From assembly GCF_004379255.2 (NCBI RefSeq), contig NC_056051.1, positions 24,855,267 through 24,919,266 on the forward strand: a stretch of DNA of 64,000 nucleotides, read 5' to 3'. The translations under genes were made by a program, and so were the position numbers. Under the pieces are notes generated by a model. That model searched no databases, had not been told where the DNA came from, and saw only the letters and a program-made list of their open reading frames with translations. Each line of letters starts with the position of its first letter. The first letter of the stretch is position 1. Below are positions 24,135-36,837 of the stretch, piece by piece. The stretch is from Salvia splendens. Its lineage: Eukaryota > Streptophyta > Magnoliopsida > Lamiales > Lamiaceae.

Positions 24135-26653
24135 ATTCTTTCTAGCTCTGAACCCGAGAGTCTTCTTTGAAAATCTTTGGTCTAGCCTTGTTCCACTAGA
24201 CTGTCTAATTGATGAAAATGCTCGTAGCACCCCCACCAATCGCACTCAACGAGGAAAAAGGTAACTTGTTCTTTTTCAAAAGAAAGTCAAGATATTTAAA
24301 AGTTTGAAATGGATAAATAACTCATGCAGTTAATTTGCGTGAACAGATGAAAATACTGAGTTTAAAGAAAGAGTTGGTGTTTCTTGATTTGGTAGCGTGC
24401 TTAAAGAAAGAGTTAGTATGTCTTTTCTTGGCTAAAGATTGTGAATGTATGAATAAAAGAAGTAACTTTCTTGAATGGAGAAAGGTACTGAAATATGAAA
24501 GTATAAAGTATATAAGTCTGGAACTAATTGTTGAAAGGATGTCTCTTTTTGAGTTGGTAAAATGATATCGCTTTTTGAGTAGTTTTTGAATCATGTTGCT
24601 AGAATGGGGAAATCAAAATTTCCAAGAACTTAGAATACTTAGTTATGCGTTCCTTCTAGAACACAATATGAACTCAAACTTAGAAGTACAATATGAACAT
24701 TTCTCGCTTTCCCGAGCGACGATAAGAAAGTACACGATAAGAAAGAAGTTTCGTCACGAGAAAAGTAATCCAACATAGAACAAAACGATGTTTTCTACGT
24801 CCCAATGACATGAATAATCTGGGTTAGCCATTGTCTTTCTTGACAATCCAATCACTCCAAAGGATCATACCTTTGATCCAACTAAGCGATGAACACATAC
24901 ATGGCAAGAGAATATGATTACAATGTAAACAAAGAATCTAGCTTTACAATAATAAGTAAACAGAAACGGCGTGTTACGAGGATGACAGTTCTGACGAACC
25001 GAGAGTACCAAGGAGTCATAATCTCCACATATGGTCATCTGACGTGATCGTAAGGTGAAAGTAGCTTGTGACGAAAGTTTCCCATAACTCATTTACTATC
25101 CTCTATAAGGAATTAAACAAGGGAGTATCACCATTGTAGTTAACCAAGAAGATTCATCAGCAACGCTTACTTGGATTCCCATGAATTTCATTTTCTCGCA
25201 CCCCCTTGATCAAAATACTTTTTGTTGAATTAAGATATTAAATGCCTTCTTTTGCAAGGTAATGTGCCATTATTTTCCCTCTTCTATGTCAAGGTTGTGA
25301 ATCACTTTCAGTTTTGAGCTTGCTCCCTCATGTTTTCTGATAACCACCAGTGACTACGGTCCTTCTTTACTCGTTCTGTATAAAAGCAATACTTTGACTC
25401 TCTGAATTCTTGCCACCAAATTTTTATACTAGGAGCTGCTTTATTTATAGCCTTCATAATGAACATGTTTCCCTAAACTATTGTCTCTTCAATGATAATA
25501 TATTCTTCAAAGATCATTAGTAGATCTTTAGTGTTTTCAAATGTGCTTGCTGACACTCATTAATTTATAAAGAATAGTCACTTCTTCTTAATCCCACTAT
25601 AATTATTCCATCATGCTTTGAGCTCTTTAGCAACTCCAAGTCTAAAGTAATTTGCTCTCTTCCCGAACTAGTTTGCTCTGGTTGTCTTCTCTACTAATTA
25701 ATTTCCGTGACTTGGTTATAAACTTTGTAAATTCGTTAACGTGATATAGTATCACGATGTTGTTGACCCAAAAGGGTAGTTCCTTGTTATTCTTCTTTCT
25801 CAAATCCACTTGAGCCCAATCATTTTCAGTCTTACTATATTGGAGTAGCCATCTGGTGAGACCTTAAACCATTTAATTTGACCCTTTGTAATTTCAGACA
25901 TACTTATTGACAAGCTATTTGTTTTACATGAGTACTCTCATTTTCTGAATTCAAATATGACCGTTGTCTCTTGATTTGAGCTTTTCTGCAAGCTCTATGT
26001 TAAAGCTGGCACATTGCTTCTCCCTTGACTAGTTTCCTCTTGTTGCCCTCTTTATTAGTTAGTTTCCCTGAACTGCTTATAAACTCTAAAAATTTCGTTG
26101 ATATGATCTTCTATCTAGTGTTGTTGAGCAAATTTCAATTGTTTGTTTTTCCCATTCTTTTCAAATCCATTTATAACCAACCATCTCAGGTCTTCTTGTT
26201 ATCATCTGGGGATACTTGAAACTTTTCTACTTGACTGTTCATTTTGATTATATCATTGGCAACATATTATTGACATCTACATTCTATTCATCATACTCTC
26301 ACTTTCGCAATTTATTCCTTCTGGCAAGCTCTTCCCACAATAAAATTTTCAAGCTCTATGGGTAAAGCTCAAGCCCTTTGAAGTTGTATCTTTTCTTTTC
26401 TGGGGGTGAGCATAATGAGCCCAATTGAGCCTAGTCTTCGCATTTCATAAAAAAACCTTTGTTGCAAGCAACTGGTGAGAGTTTGTGGTGAACCAAATAC
26501 TCACGTAATTGAAATAATTATAATCGTTTTGTTTTCATGGTTACCTTGGAACCTACACAAAGCAAGAACGATTCGAATATTTCTTTTGGAATCCCAAATT
26601 CAGTTCCTATCAAAGTTTAAACGGCTAGATCAACTCTATTTTTTTTTCCTCGC
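24135..26653 (+). other. Internal region of the gypsy-like element with no retrotransposon genes
   Basis: About 2.5 kb sits where gag-pol should be. I find no nucleic-acid-binding, protease, reverse transcriptase or RNase H motif in any frame. The part from about 25620 to 26360 carries diverged tandem units of roughly 350-360 bp, each with an AGCTCT...ACTAGTTT.CTCT block, TTATAAACT and GTTGTTGA. It may be filler acquired during decay or recombination. I cannot assign an origin. Confidence 0.6.
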
Positions 26654-26941
26654 GTGAGACCCTATGAAATTCTGAGGGAAGTTGGCCCAGTAGCATATAG
26701 CTTGGCATTACCACCCAACTTTGGGAACGTACACAACGTATTCCACGTCTCCCAACTTCGAAGGTACGTGTTCGACCATAAACATGTGATTCGCCACGAA
26801 GAAGTCGCTTTAGAGCCTGACCTGAGTTACGAAGAAAAGCCGGTAGAAATACTAGATCGAAAGGTGCAGCAGCTTCGGAATAAGTCGATTACTACAGTAA
26901 AGATTTTGTGGAAACACCACGAACAGGAAGAGGCAACATGA
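26654..26941 (+). pseudogene. C-terminal remnant of a gypsy integrase with chromodomain-like end
   Basis: The frame reads EILREVGPVAYSLALPP, then VHNVFHVSQLRRYV. This is the conserved end of a Ty3/gypsy integrase, normally followed by a chromodomain. The chromodomain-like part (KPVEILDRKVQQLRNK, VKILWKHH) is cut by TGA at 26939-26941, where related elements have tryptophan in ATWEPE. The frame stays open beyond it (EPEEKTKEKYPELL). The upstream polyprotein is absent: the frame starts directly after a T-run at about 26640. It is a broken remnant. The sequence from 26996 to the LTR matches the usual end of this element class. Confidence 0.85.
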
Positions 26942-27021
26942 GAGCCGGAAGAGAAAACGAAGGAAAAATATCCCGAGCTTTTGTCTAACTACTTCCTAAA
27001 TTTCGGGACGAAATTTCTTTT

Positions 27022-27034
27022 AAGAGGGGTAGTA
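27022..27034 (+). other. Polypurine tract of the gypsy-like element
   Basis: AAGAGGGG followed by TAGTA lies directly before the 3' LTR start (TGTAACG at 27035). This is the expected place for the plus-strand primer. Confidence 0.75.
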
Positions 27035-30000
27035 TGTAACGACCCGCTAAGCCGATATTATTATAAACTATATTATTATTAGCTTGATTATTTATATAAT
27101 TGACTTTTATGCGATTTAAATCCGAGCTACGATAGATTGACGTCATTGTTTGTTTTGACGATAGGAAAGTGAATAAAACACGTAAATAAATATATTACAC
27201 TTGTATGAATATAATAAATTTAAATGAATAAATAAATAAGACCCAAAAATTTAAAATTTTAATGTCCGATACATCCCACAAAAGTCCAACAAAATTTAAT
27301 TTATACATCCTACGTTCTAAGAAAATCGGGTGCTTCAACGCGGACAGCCACGAACTTGAACCGATTATACCTACACCAAATTAAGAAAACGAATAAATAA
27401 ATAATCAATTAATAAAAAAATAATAATAAAAAAATATATATTAATAAATAAAAAGGAATGCAGATCCCTTGGGCTCATTTTTTTTCAGACACAACATTAA
27501 ATGGTGCATTTAATTAGAGAAGGAAATCATTCTCCAGATAAAGAAGAATATTTGAGATAGGATTATGTCAAGGCCACTTGCTTTTCCTCACACCTAAATA
27601 TCATCACCGCCTCACCCTTCCACCGCCTCATCCTTTCACCAAAGTTTATTCATCTTAAAAAAAAAAAGGACAACAGATGATCCATTTCCTTCCCTATCAC
27701 TGCAACGAGCCGCAACAAGAATTCAGGGAGATCTTTTCTTTTGAAAACCACGGCAGACTTCGAAGGGTGTCAAATTCCTAGATCAATCCTAACTGTGAAA
27801 TTGAAATTTTCCAACTTCAAGAACCTCCATTTTCAGCCTTGTGAACTCCACAACGTCCTACTCACGGAGGTATATCTTTTACTCGATTCTAAAGCATGAA
27901 CTTTTAGCAATTGTTTCACAGCATATCATAATCCACTTTCCCCCCACACACAATTATTTGAGCATAATCGATCGAACACCCACTGCGAAAGAAAATAATT
28001 TGTAAAAGGGACTTACCTTGCGGGGTGGTTCGGATTGGTTTCGGGACGAATCGGGGGCTGTGGTGATGTTTCGGGGCTGCACGACCACCGACGGAGCAGG
28101 GGCGAACAAACAGCCCGACTCTGTGCAGCGGCAGCAGCAGCGGCTGACTTTAGACAGCCGAGACGGTGGCTGGACGACGGCCACCAGCAGCGACGGTGTG
28201 CGGCGGAAGATCGGGAGGAGGAGGATCCGCGGCGACGTGAGCTGGAGACAAGAGAGAGAGGAGCGAGAGAGGAAAGAAATGATGGAGGGAACACGCCGGC
28301 GGTGGAGCGAAGGCGACGACGACGCCGGCGGGATGGCTGGTCGACGGAAATTTTGATTTGGGAGATGGATTCTTCCTATTGTGCAATTGGGGAAGAAGAG
28401 TGAATAGAGATTAAGAGAGAGGGGAGACCGATGGCGATAAGTGTGGGGGAGTATATGGGCTGATATTATGGGCTGATTTAATCCTAGAATTGGGGCTACT
28501 GTTTTTTTTTCTAATTAATAGTTGGGCTAATTTAATTAGTGTTGGGACAATTTCTAATTTGGTGCAAATATTGTGGGCTAGTACTATGGAATATACAGTG
28601 GGCTAGAATAATTTAATTACTGGGCCAAGATTCATCAAAGAGCAAGACGAATTGTTTGACTGGATGGAATTAATTTCTAAGGGATTTTGGACGGAAGAAT
28701 AAAATGGTTAAGAATATAAAATAATTTGTTATGATCCAAGTTGCTATAGTTTTTATAGAATAATTAGTAAGGTATAGAACACTAATTTTAGTTTGACCGA
28801 TAATTAAATAAATCTTTGAGTTGATAATTAAATTAATTGTGGGGAATTATTTAATTAATTCTCGGAATAAATCGATGTACAAATGATTTACCCCAAGTTT
28901 CGAAATAAATGTATTTGCGAGGGGAAATACTTGCGATAATTTAATTGTGCACTTTTATAATTTTTGGGATTTTAATTCGATATCGTGGAGGGAAACATGA
29001 GGAGCCAACATAGGAATTATGGGCGTAAGCGGCCGACCGGCATCGTCCCGCGACGCCTTGGGCGGCTGCTAAGGAAATGGAAAGAAAGAGGGAGACGACG
29101 TTCTCAACTCACAAAAATAATTAAGTTTAATAAAGAAGTGCTATTAATTAAATTTCCCAATTTAATTAATATGCAAGTTTCTAAAATTTTCTAATGGTGA
29201 ACAAATGATAAAAGAAATAAAGTAGGGGCATGCATTTCTATAAGTATGTGAATTTCTCGAGTCTTATTAGTACATTGTTTGTTTTCAAAAGGCTATCTCT
29301 GTGAGTTAAGGGTGGAGTCAGGAAAATTCAAGTTAAGGGAACTAAACGATCAAGGTGAGCTTTCTTATACTTAAAATACAAATCGTATTCTATGAAAACG
29401 CGAGCACATGTTCGTGGATGTTTTAAAGATATTGTCTTGCCATAAATGTTTTGTGTATGATGCCTATCTGTTTGGCTAAGGCCAAGTGAATTATGAATGA
29501 TGATATAAGTCGAATTCGGGTCCCAGTGAGGGTGGTGTCCCCACTCGGACTAGTGTACACAAGCTACCTCTGACATGTTGGGCAGAGCAGGTGACCGAGG
29601 AAGGTGGCCACCTTCCCGGCACAAGGATACCTCTGACATATTGGGCAGAGAAGGTGACCGTGGAAGGTGGCCACCTTCCCGGCACATGTATGTAAGGTGA
29701 CCGTGTGAGAACACCATCTCAACGGCACAATGTGATCAGATATGGCTAAGTACAGGAAAAAGGGACTGCAGTCCAATGTGATATTTTTAGTAAGCTCGGG
29801 TCTTTTCAACAACACTCCGAGTGTTACTATGATGATGGCTTGACAATATGTTCAAATGTATATGTGTAATTTTCGGCAATGTGTTCACTGAGTACTTTTT
29901 GTACTCAGCCCTGCATATATTTCTAAATGTGCAGGTTGAGCAGCGAAGTGGTGGAGGAAGTGCTATTGAGACAAGACATTTAATTCAGTCAGATTTTGAC

Positions 30001-30228
30001 TCTCGGAGGTTCATGTCTTCATACATGGAACCGCGTTCATTTGCTTCCGTTGTGCATCTTAAAATACTCAGGTCTAATTTTGTTCAAAACTCTGATTTTA
30101 TTTCAAGCTATTCCCATTTGTTTCGAGCTATGGTCGATTTTTGTTTTCCCCTTTCTTCCCCGTTTCTTTAATCCTCCCCTAGTCGCGATCAACCGTGTTT
30201 TCTATCCTTAGAAAATGCGGTCGTGACA
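27035..30228 (+). repeat. 3' LTR of the gypsy-like element (3,194 bp)
   Basis: Near-identical to the 5' LTR over its whole length, with TG...CA ends. The length difference of 8 bp comes from a T-run and a small indel near 29256-29270 (TCTCGAGTCTTATTAG here). It is followed by the AGAGG duplication at 30229-30233. Confidence 0.92.
29565..29690 (+). repeat. Two 63 bp tandem units with an 18 bp palindrome (3' LTR copy)
   Basis: Same structure as in the 5' LTR: units start at 29565 and 29628, and palindromes lie at 29599-29616 and 29662-29679. Confidence 0.95.
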
Positions 30229-30602
30229 AGAGGATACTTTTTATTTGGACACATTTTATTTTGCAATTGTTTGTGTATTTTAATTCAATGTGAATAAAAA
30301 TTATCGGAAAGAAAATAAATTAGAAAAGGAAATTTAAAAAAGAATAAAAATTTGGTGTAGATGTGTGTAGGGTGAAAATGAAGTGGAAGGGAGTATTTAT
30401 TAAAAATAAACGAAAAAAATTAAGTTGTCCAGCGCCGGATATGTGCAATAAGACCGTCGCGGCTCTCCACACCCCGCCGCGTCCAGGCCGACAAGTCGGC
30501 CTTGTGTTGTCCGCCGCGCCTCATGTGTCCAGCACTATAGGGAGGCGCGGCGCCGCCGACTCCACGGCGGCCACCGTGTCCTCCCTATTGTGGACACCCT
30601 AA

Positions 30603-31458
30603 GGGCTATAGGCCCAAATAAGAAAAAAATTGTTTACATATACCTTTATTTCTAACATTGATTATTTGTTAATGGATCTTGTGAATGCTAACATGGATTA
30701 ATATAAAGTATTTACTTGTAAAACCAAAATCCTATTTAACAAAGGAAAAATTATTGAATTTTTTTTAAAGTTTGTTCAAATTTTGTTTCATCTTGCAATT
30801 TTAAATATCAGATTTAAAAACAAACTAGTACTACTATAAAATTTGGATTTGCTTTTAATTATTTTATAATAAAAAAATACAGTCGTTTATGTGTAATTTA
30901 TTGATGATTTTTTCAATTAAACTTATCGTTTTATTTATGAGCTGACGACGACATTTAACCTATCACTGTAACATATGTGTATGATACATCGACTTACATA
31001 TTAGATTCAATTTCACATAAACTATGTGTCATGGGATAATGAGGATAAATTTAAACTAATGATTTTTTTCGCTTGATTGTTAAAATTGCGAAATGAGGAC
31101 CAAATTTCAAAAAATTTATAGCAATTAATCTTATAAAAATGATTGTGTTTTACTATTGCAGCAATGTCAAAACATCTTAATTGTATTTTTAGTAATATCG
31201 TCAACTAAGCTGAAAACTAATTTTCTATTCCATAAAGGACCGTGCACGAAAGAAAATCTCATATTGAAAATCCAACAACTAAAAGTAATCACTTTATCAA
31301 TATAGTATACTCCATTATATTATTGTTGTTCGAATATTGCTACACAAAAGTAACACAACAATGAACTCCTTCACACTCACTATTTGCAAGATAACTCTCG
31401 TCTGTCTTATAAGTCGAAACTATATCCAATCACCACACCAAATTAACACATTTCACCA
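30603..31458. other. Intergenic DNA downstream of the multicopper oxidase gene
   Basis: AT-rich and without recognisable features. The part next to 31458 should contain the 3' untranslated region and polyadenylation signals of the minus-strand gene. Confidence 0.55.
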
Positions 31459-34400
31459 TCAGTGCGTGAACTTCAACGGCCTCATCATCGCATTATCCTC
31501 ATGATCCAAAATCTGCAACCAATTCAATTAGAATCATCATAAAAAAATGCACTACTCACGAAGCAATTTGTACGAAAAAAATGAAATAAAGATAGGAATG
31601 GAAAGAACTTACGTGACAGTGGTACACATAACCCGGCTCAGCAGTCGCGTCGAACGGATACGACTCGTTGGAATGAATGTAAGAAAACCTCACATGTATC
31701 TTAGTGATGTGTCCGGGCATCATCTTGAAAACATTTTTCCACCCTTTCTCGTGGGCGGGAACCTCTGTTTTCCGGCCCACGGCATACTTGTGGACCCCAC
31801 ACTTGATAGCGTCGTTGTACTTTGACATACACTCTTTAAACTTGTCCACATCCACCAACTCCGTCTGATCAAGAACCACGAAAAGTCCCAAATGTATGTG
31901 CAACGGATGGTTATCCTCTGTTAGATTGATCACATTCCATATCTCTGTGGTCCCCACTTTTGGCGTCTCTGTGGCCGGGGCCTCATAGGACAAGCCGTTG
32001 ATGTAGAGATGTGTGGGCTCATCGATGGGGCTCGTGTACTCGTACAGAGCGATGTGCCTCGTCAGCGCGCCCGTGGCGGATAGACTTGGTGGGGGATATT
32101 TTATCAGTGTTTTGGGGATTGTCGAGGTGTCAGCTTCGTGTTCGGATTTGATGATGAATTTCATGACCTTGCTATTCGCTGTGTTGACCGGGTCACCCGA
32201 GGGGTACGGATATGCTGCACTGTTGGTCAATATTGCTGATTTTGACTTTGACTTTGAAAAGTCAACGACCACGTCAGCAATCTCGGACGGCGCTAGCACG
32301 AAGGAATTGGTCGTGACTGGCTTTTCAATGTATGTCGAGTCGGATCCTACGTGAACGAATTTCAGGCCGTTGTCGATGGAGAAGTTGAAGAACCTCGCGT
32401 TACTAGCGTTGATGATTCTAAACCTGTATCTCCTTCGCCGCACGGTCATGTAAGGCCACGCCTTCCCGTTGACCACAATAGCGTCGCCGAAGTACTCTGG
32501 CTGCCACTGGGGATGGATGGTTGGATTGTTCCCCTTTGGGTCCATGTAGATCGAGCCGTCCTTATTGAAGCTGCGATCAAACACGACCAACGGGCGGTCA
32601 AACTCCTCATCATATGGGAGGCCAAGTGTCCGTTCAAGGCTTGGCTGGCGGATGACGTAGGCGCCAACTAGGCCGGCTAGGAGGTTGACTCTGGTCAACC
32701 CCATCGCGTGATCGTGGTACCATAGTGTCCCAGGGTGCTGTAAGTTGTGGTAATTGTAGGTTTTTCTCGTCCAGGAAGGGCCCCGGTCCTTGAACCGGGC
32801 CGTGAACCATGCGCCCGAGTGGCCGTCGCTCTGGGGCTCATCAACGCCGCCGTGGAGGTGCACCACGGTGGGGATGCCCTTCCTCTTATGAGGTGTGGCG
32901 GTTGGGATTGTGGGGTCCCATGGTAGTATGTGTTTTGAAGGGAGATAATTGATCCATTTTATGTGTGTGTGAATTCCATGAAGGGCTTCAATTGTGGGCC
33001 CAGGAACTGTTGCACTTTTTTTGGTTCTACCATATGCAAAAACTGGTGTTGCGGGTAAATCTCTATGAAATTTCTGCAATTAAAGAAAAACAAATTTGTA
33101 GCATATAAAAATATCAAATTTATGGATGAATTATAAATGTGGAAGAACAATATTATAATGAAACAGCATTCATTTTGTTAATGACAGATTCACAAGGTAC
33201 AATTGATAGGGATTGCTAAGTGGAGGTTATTAATTACATTTCTCTGAAATTTATTTATTTAATTTATGTGAAAATGTAGTTTTAAACTCTTCCTATCTAC
33301 CAAAAAAGTGATGCTGATATGTACTAAAATGTCAAAGAAATTTGAATGTAAAGTGATAGTAGATTAATTAGTGGGAAAACTTTATTTCCTACAGTGACAG
33401 AATTTATTTAACTACTAGTAATACTTATTATAGTAACACACTATTTTGAATATTTTCTGCGTTGCATTAGGAAATTTTACTTCTTTCACATGCCTGGTGT
33501 AACTTTTGTTTTGCGTAAAAGATTATTCCATTGATTAAAAAAAACCTTTTTTCTATAAATCCCACCGGTAGCTTTTTTAATTAAACAGACGATTTAGATA
33601 TTCTTTTAGTGTTTATGAATCTAAAAAAATGTAAAAAAGACAGCACGAAAAATATGAAAAGAACACATTACTAAAAAATACGTGGAGAAAAATTAAATAA
33701 TACTCTTAAGTACTTTATTTACAACAAAAAAGAGAGAAACTTTATTACTTTAAATAATTTCGCATCATATTCTTTCTGGAGTCAATGGGTCAATCTAGTC
33801 TTTTTATAGATAGATAAAATTACGGAAATATAGTAAAGTATATAGTAGTACTATTTTGCTTTATACAAAAAATTTACACAGTGGTGTATTTAATTAGTCC
33901 ATGCTATTCCATGAATTTTTAATTTTGTGTAACATTATTATTTACACTGTTAAACTAATCAACAACTTCATATAAACCGTAAAATAGTTTTAATAGCATT
34001 TATTACACGAAAATCTTCATATGGGTGCATTAAATTCATAAATAGCTATACTTTTATTTTTACTGTTATAGCAAAAAGATAAATGCAAAACACTTGTTTT
34101 AAAAGTGGGCTCTACTACTAGAAAAACAACAAGGAAAATGGATCAGTGGAAAAGTCACATTAAGTCACACATTTATGTTAATAAAATAAATTGAAAAAAT
34201 GAAACAGTAACAAGTAATCAAGAATCATCTAAAATAGAGCTACTGTTTATGAGCACATTTGAAAGAATTGTAAAGATTTGAGAGCAAAAATAATAAAAAC
34301 ATACCCATAGCTTCTGATACATTCCAATACTGAGGTTGGTCGGAACTGGAGAATTGTGGGCGAAATCGAAGCCTTTGATTCTGGGCATGTCGGGAAGTTC

Positions 34401-34520
34401 ATCTACAAACATCTCTAACTCTGATGGATTTATCACTTCATCTTCTTCAGCCCATGCAAAATTCACTAGAATTATGTTTATTAGGAAATAAATCATCACC
34501 AATTTCTCTCTCCCCACCAT
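31459..34520 (-). CDS. LPR1: Multicopper oxidase of the LPR1/LPR2 (low phosphate root) type
   Basis: LPR1/LPR2 are secreted ferroxidases that act in the root-tip apoplast in the phosphate- and iron-dependent arrest of root growth. Three minus-strand exons join in frame: 34520-34305, 33073-31613 and 31512-31459. They give 576 residues, against about 580 in known members. A signal peptide occupies about residues 1-25 (hydrophobic [16 protein letters not shown]). Copper-binding motifs are intact: HLHGG at 144-148, WYHDH at 190-194, HPLHIH at 461-466 and [12 protein letters not shown] at 557-568, with a methionine in the axial position of the type 1 site. The last motif is split by the final intron (HCH|ILDHEDN), which confirms exon 3. 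[15 protein letters not shown] at the start of exon 2 is typical of LPR proteins. LPR1 and LPR2 cannot be separated here. Confidence 0.94.
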
Positions 34521-34672
34521 TTTTCTGTTGATTTGTGTGTGAGAGAGGAGAGTGAAGACAGCAAGGAATGAGAAGCTTCACATGAAATTTGAGGAGATAA
34601 GAAAAGGAGTATAGTATGTGTGTGTGTGTGAGAGAGAGGATTGAGATTTGAGAAATAAGAAGTGTGTCCACT

Positions 34673-34680
34673 TATATATA
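34673..34680 (-). promoter_or_regulatory. Likely TATA box of the LPR1-type gene
   Basis: TATATATA (read on the minus strand) lies about 150 bp upstream of the start codon. A CT- and CA-rich stretch in between (34615-34640) is typical of a plant leader. Confidence 0.55.
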
Positions 34681-34771
34681 GGGGTGTGGCATTTTATAGA
34701 TTTAATTCAAAAATCATATCCTCACCTAATAGATTCTTATTTCTTTTTGAGGTACTCAACCTCGTTTAAGG

Positions 34772-34887
34772 GTTCGTTCGGTACATACACTCACTGAATA
34801 CACATAATATACATATAATCATAAACACAGTTCGTTCGGTACATACACTCACTGAATACACATAATATACATACAATCATAAACACA
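34772..34887. repeat. Tandem duplication of 58 bp
   Basis: Units 34772-34829 and 34830-34887 are nearly identical (GTTCGTTCGGTACATACACT to CATAAACACA), with one T/C difference. They lie upstream of the LPR1-type gene. The start resembles the ends of some plant MITEs. Confidence 0.92.
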
Positions 34888-36837
34888 CACGTGTATATTG
34901 TACATGTGTGTGTCTACGCGCAGTTATGCATTGTGTGTATATTCTGCACAATGTGTGTGTGCAGCGTGTGTATAGTGTGTAGCGTGTGAGCGAAGTATGT
35001 GTATTGTGTGTGCGCGTGTGGCGCGTAAAAACTTGTTGGAAATGGTGTTAAATTAATATCATTAATTAAGAATTAGTATGAAATGTTAATTCTTGTGAAA
35101 AAGGGACTTAGCATTCATACAAAATGATACACACAATAATAAGAAACTTGACCGTTCTTAGGCTGTTGCTTAATTTGATTTAAGTTATTTTTACCGTTAA
35201 TTTTTACTAAGTAAATACTGATAAATGTAAATTATCTTGAGCATCTGTAATTAATAATAATTTCATGTAAAAGAAAAATAAATTTTCAGACTTCTAATGC
35301 TTTCACACTGGCATGTAGTACGAATTTCAGAAATAAGTCATAAACAAGACATATGCTAATGTTACAATTAGACTACTTAAATTGAGTTGATATGTTTAAA
35401 ATGTAATACTAATATTATTCACGAAAAGAACACGCACAAAGGTATTTTTATTATTTAATTAATTGTGTTATTTTATATATTACCTAATTTATTTCGTTCG
35501 ATGGTGTGGGTATTGCTGTTTTTATTGTGTTTCAAAGTCAGATAGCATTAGTATTAGTATTATCAATTATGGTTTGATAAGTGGCTTCACATAATTATTT
35601 TGTGTCCACTAAGGCACTAACTCTGTCTAGCTCTTTGAATTTCAATAGAAAATTTAAAATTTTGGCATTAATAAATTTGACTATAGTTTCAAAATAATTT
35701 TGCTAGCCTATTTTCAACAGTTTCACTAATTAATTGAATTAAAATAAGGGAATAATTCCTTTATTGATTGGTCACTATTGAAAAGAATAACATATTATTT
35801 GCTTTTTCGAATTATGATTTACGGAAAGGATTAATTCTTCTGCCATCATAAGATTTTTTATGCCTTTTGTAATTGAATGACGTGGATTTTCTTACTCCAT
35901 TTGATTTTCAAATAAATGATTTCCACATCTTTTAATTATCTATGAATTTATGGAATTTTGACATATACAATCCAGACAAATTTGGCTCATGATTTCCAAG
36001 CATCAAAAAGGTCCCTCGTAACTGACAAGGCAACTTTTGACTATTTTGAGGATCACATAATTTTTTGAATATAGGGAAAGTATAATCAATTTTGATAAGT
36101 ATTGGATTTTAACATTAGAGTATTGACTTTTGAAAATCGTTTCAACTTTCCGTGCCAAACTATATACATTCACTCCATCCATAAATATTTTTTTTCCACA
36201 ATTTGCTCTTTTTATCTATCCATAATTTATTTATGGCATTAATATATATCTAAGCTTTTAAATTTTAAACTCGATTAGAAATAGAATCCTTATTTCATTT
36301 ACAACATATCAGGAGTACTAATTAAGAAAATCAAATTATTAAAATTCGTGGCAGTGAGAAAAATATTGTAAATGGAGGGATTTGAACTTGAATGATATAC
36401 CGGGCAAATGAGTTAGTTAGATCATTTTGAATGATATAATAAAACCTAAAATGAGATAGATAATTAACTCTAATGGTACTAAAAATCAATCTTTTTTTGG
36501 TTTTTGAGTAAAAAATACCTACCTTTAGGTTTACACTAAATTAAAACCAAAAAACTTTTTCAAATTTTATGAGAAAAAAAAAACATAATATAGAGAATAT
36601 TCTTTGAAGTTTAATTTTAGTGTAATGGTTGAAGTAAAATCATATTTGATGTGACATTTATACTAAAAATGAGTTTGAGTTTAGTTCAAATGGTTGGAGA
36701 TGCTCTTAAAGACACGAGGCATACCGATGCACATGTTGCTCAAGATCGACTTAGATTCTAAATTGAGTTTGAAGTTACATATCTGCATAATCATTGAGCT
36801 TGAACTTAGTTATTGAAATTATTTGATAATAGTATAT
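34888..36837. other. Intergenic region with a TG/CG-rich tract
   Basis: From 34888 to about 35030 the sequence is dominated by alternating purine-pyrimidine runs (GTGTGTGT, GTGCGCGTG, GGCGCG), unlike the AT-rich surroundings. From 35031 to 36837 it is AT-rich, with no coding region or clear element that I can support. Confidence 0.6.

Larger units (their letters stand above)
20934..30228 (+). mobile_element. Non-autonomous Ty3/gypsy-like LTR retrotransposon, about 9.3 kb
   Basis: Two direct LTRs (3,186 and 3,194 bp) enclose 2,915 bp. Both LTRs begin TGTAACGACCCG and end GCGGTCGTGACA. A perfect 5 bp target duplication AGAGG lies at 20929-20933 and 30229-30233. A primer-binding site of the initiator-Met type follows the left LTR and a short polypurine tract precedes the right LTR. 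The only coding remnant is the C-terminal integrase/chromodomain end at 26654-26941. This, together with the TGTAACGACCCG LTR start, suggests a Tekay/Del-type chromovirus ancestor (inference). gag, protease, reverse transcriptase and RNase H are missing. Mobility would need proteins from a related element. Confidence 0.92.
20828..30599. mobile_element. Tourist-like MITE, about 472 bp, split by the gypsy-like element
   Basis: The left part is 20828-20933 and the right part 30234-30599. The terminal inverted repeats are GAGTATCTATAATAGGGAGG at the left and, read inward from the right, GGGTGTCCACAATAGGGAGG. A TAA duplication flanks it (20825-20827 and 30600-30602), as expected for PIF/Harbinger-derived Tourist MITEs. 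The right part has a GC-rich core (about 30430-30590). A complete long-LTR element sits inside it with its own 5 bp duplication, so the MITE was there first. Confidence 0.8.

Noticed and set aside
31556..33079. Reading the oxidase as a single-exon protein ending after YHCHVSS
   Set aside because: The frame runs into an intron after HCH. The next exon restores ILDHEDN, needed for the copper site.
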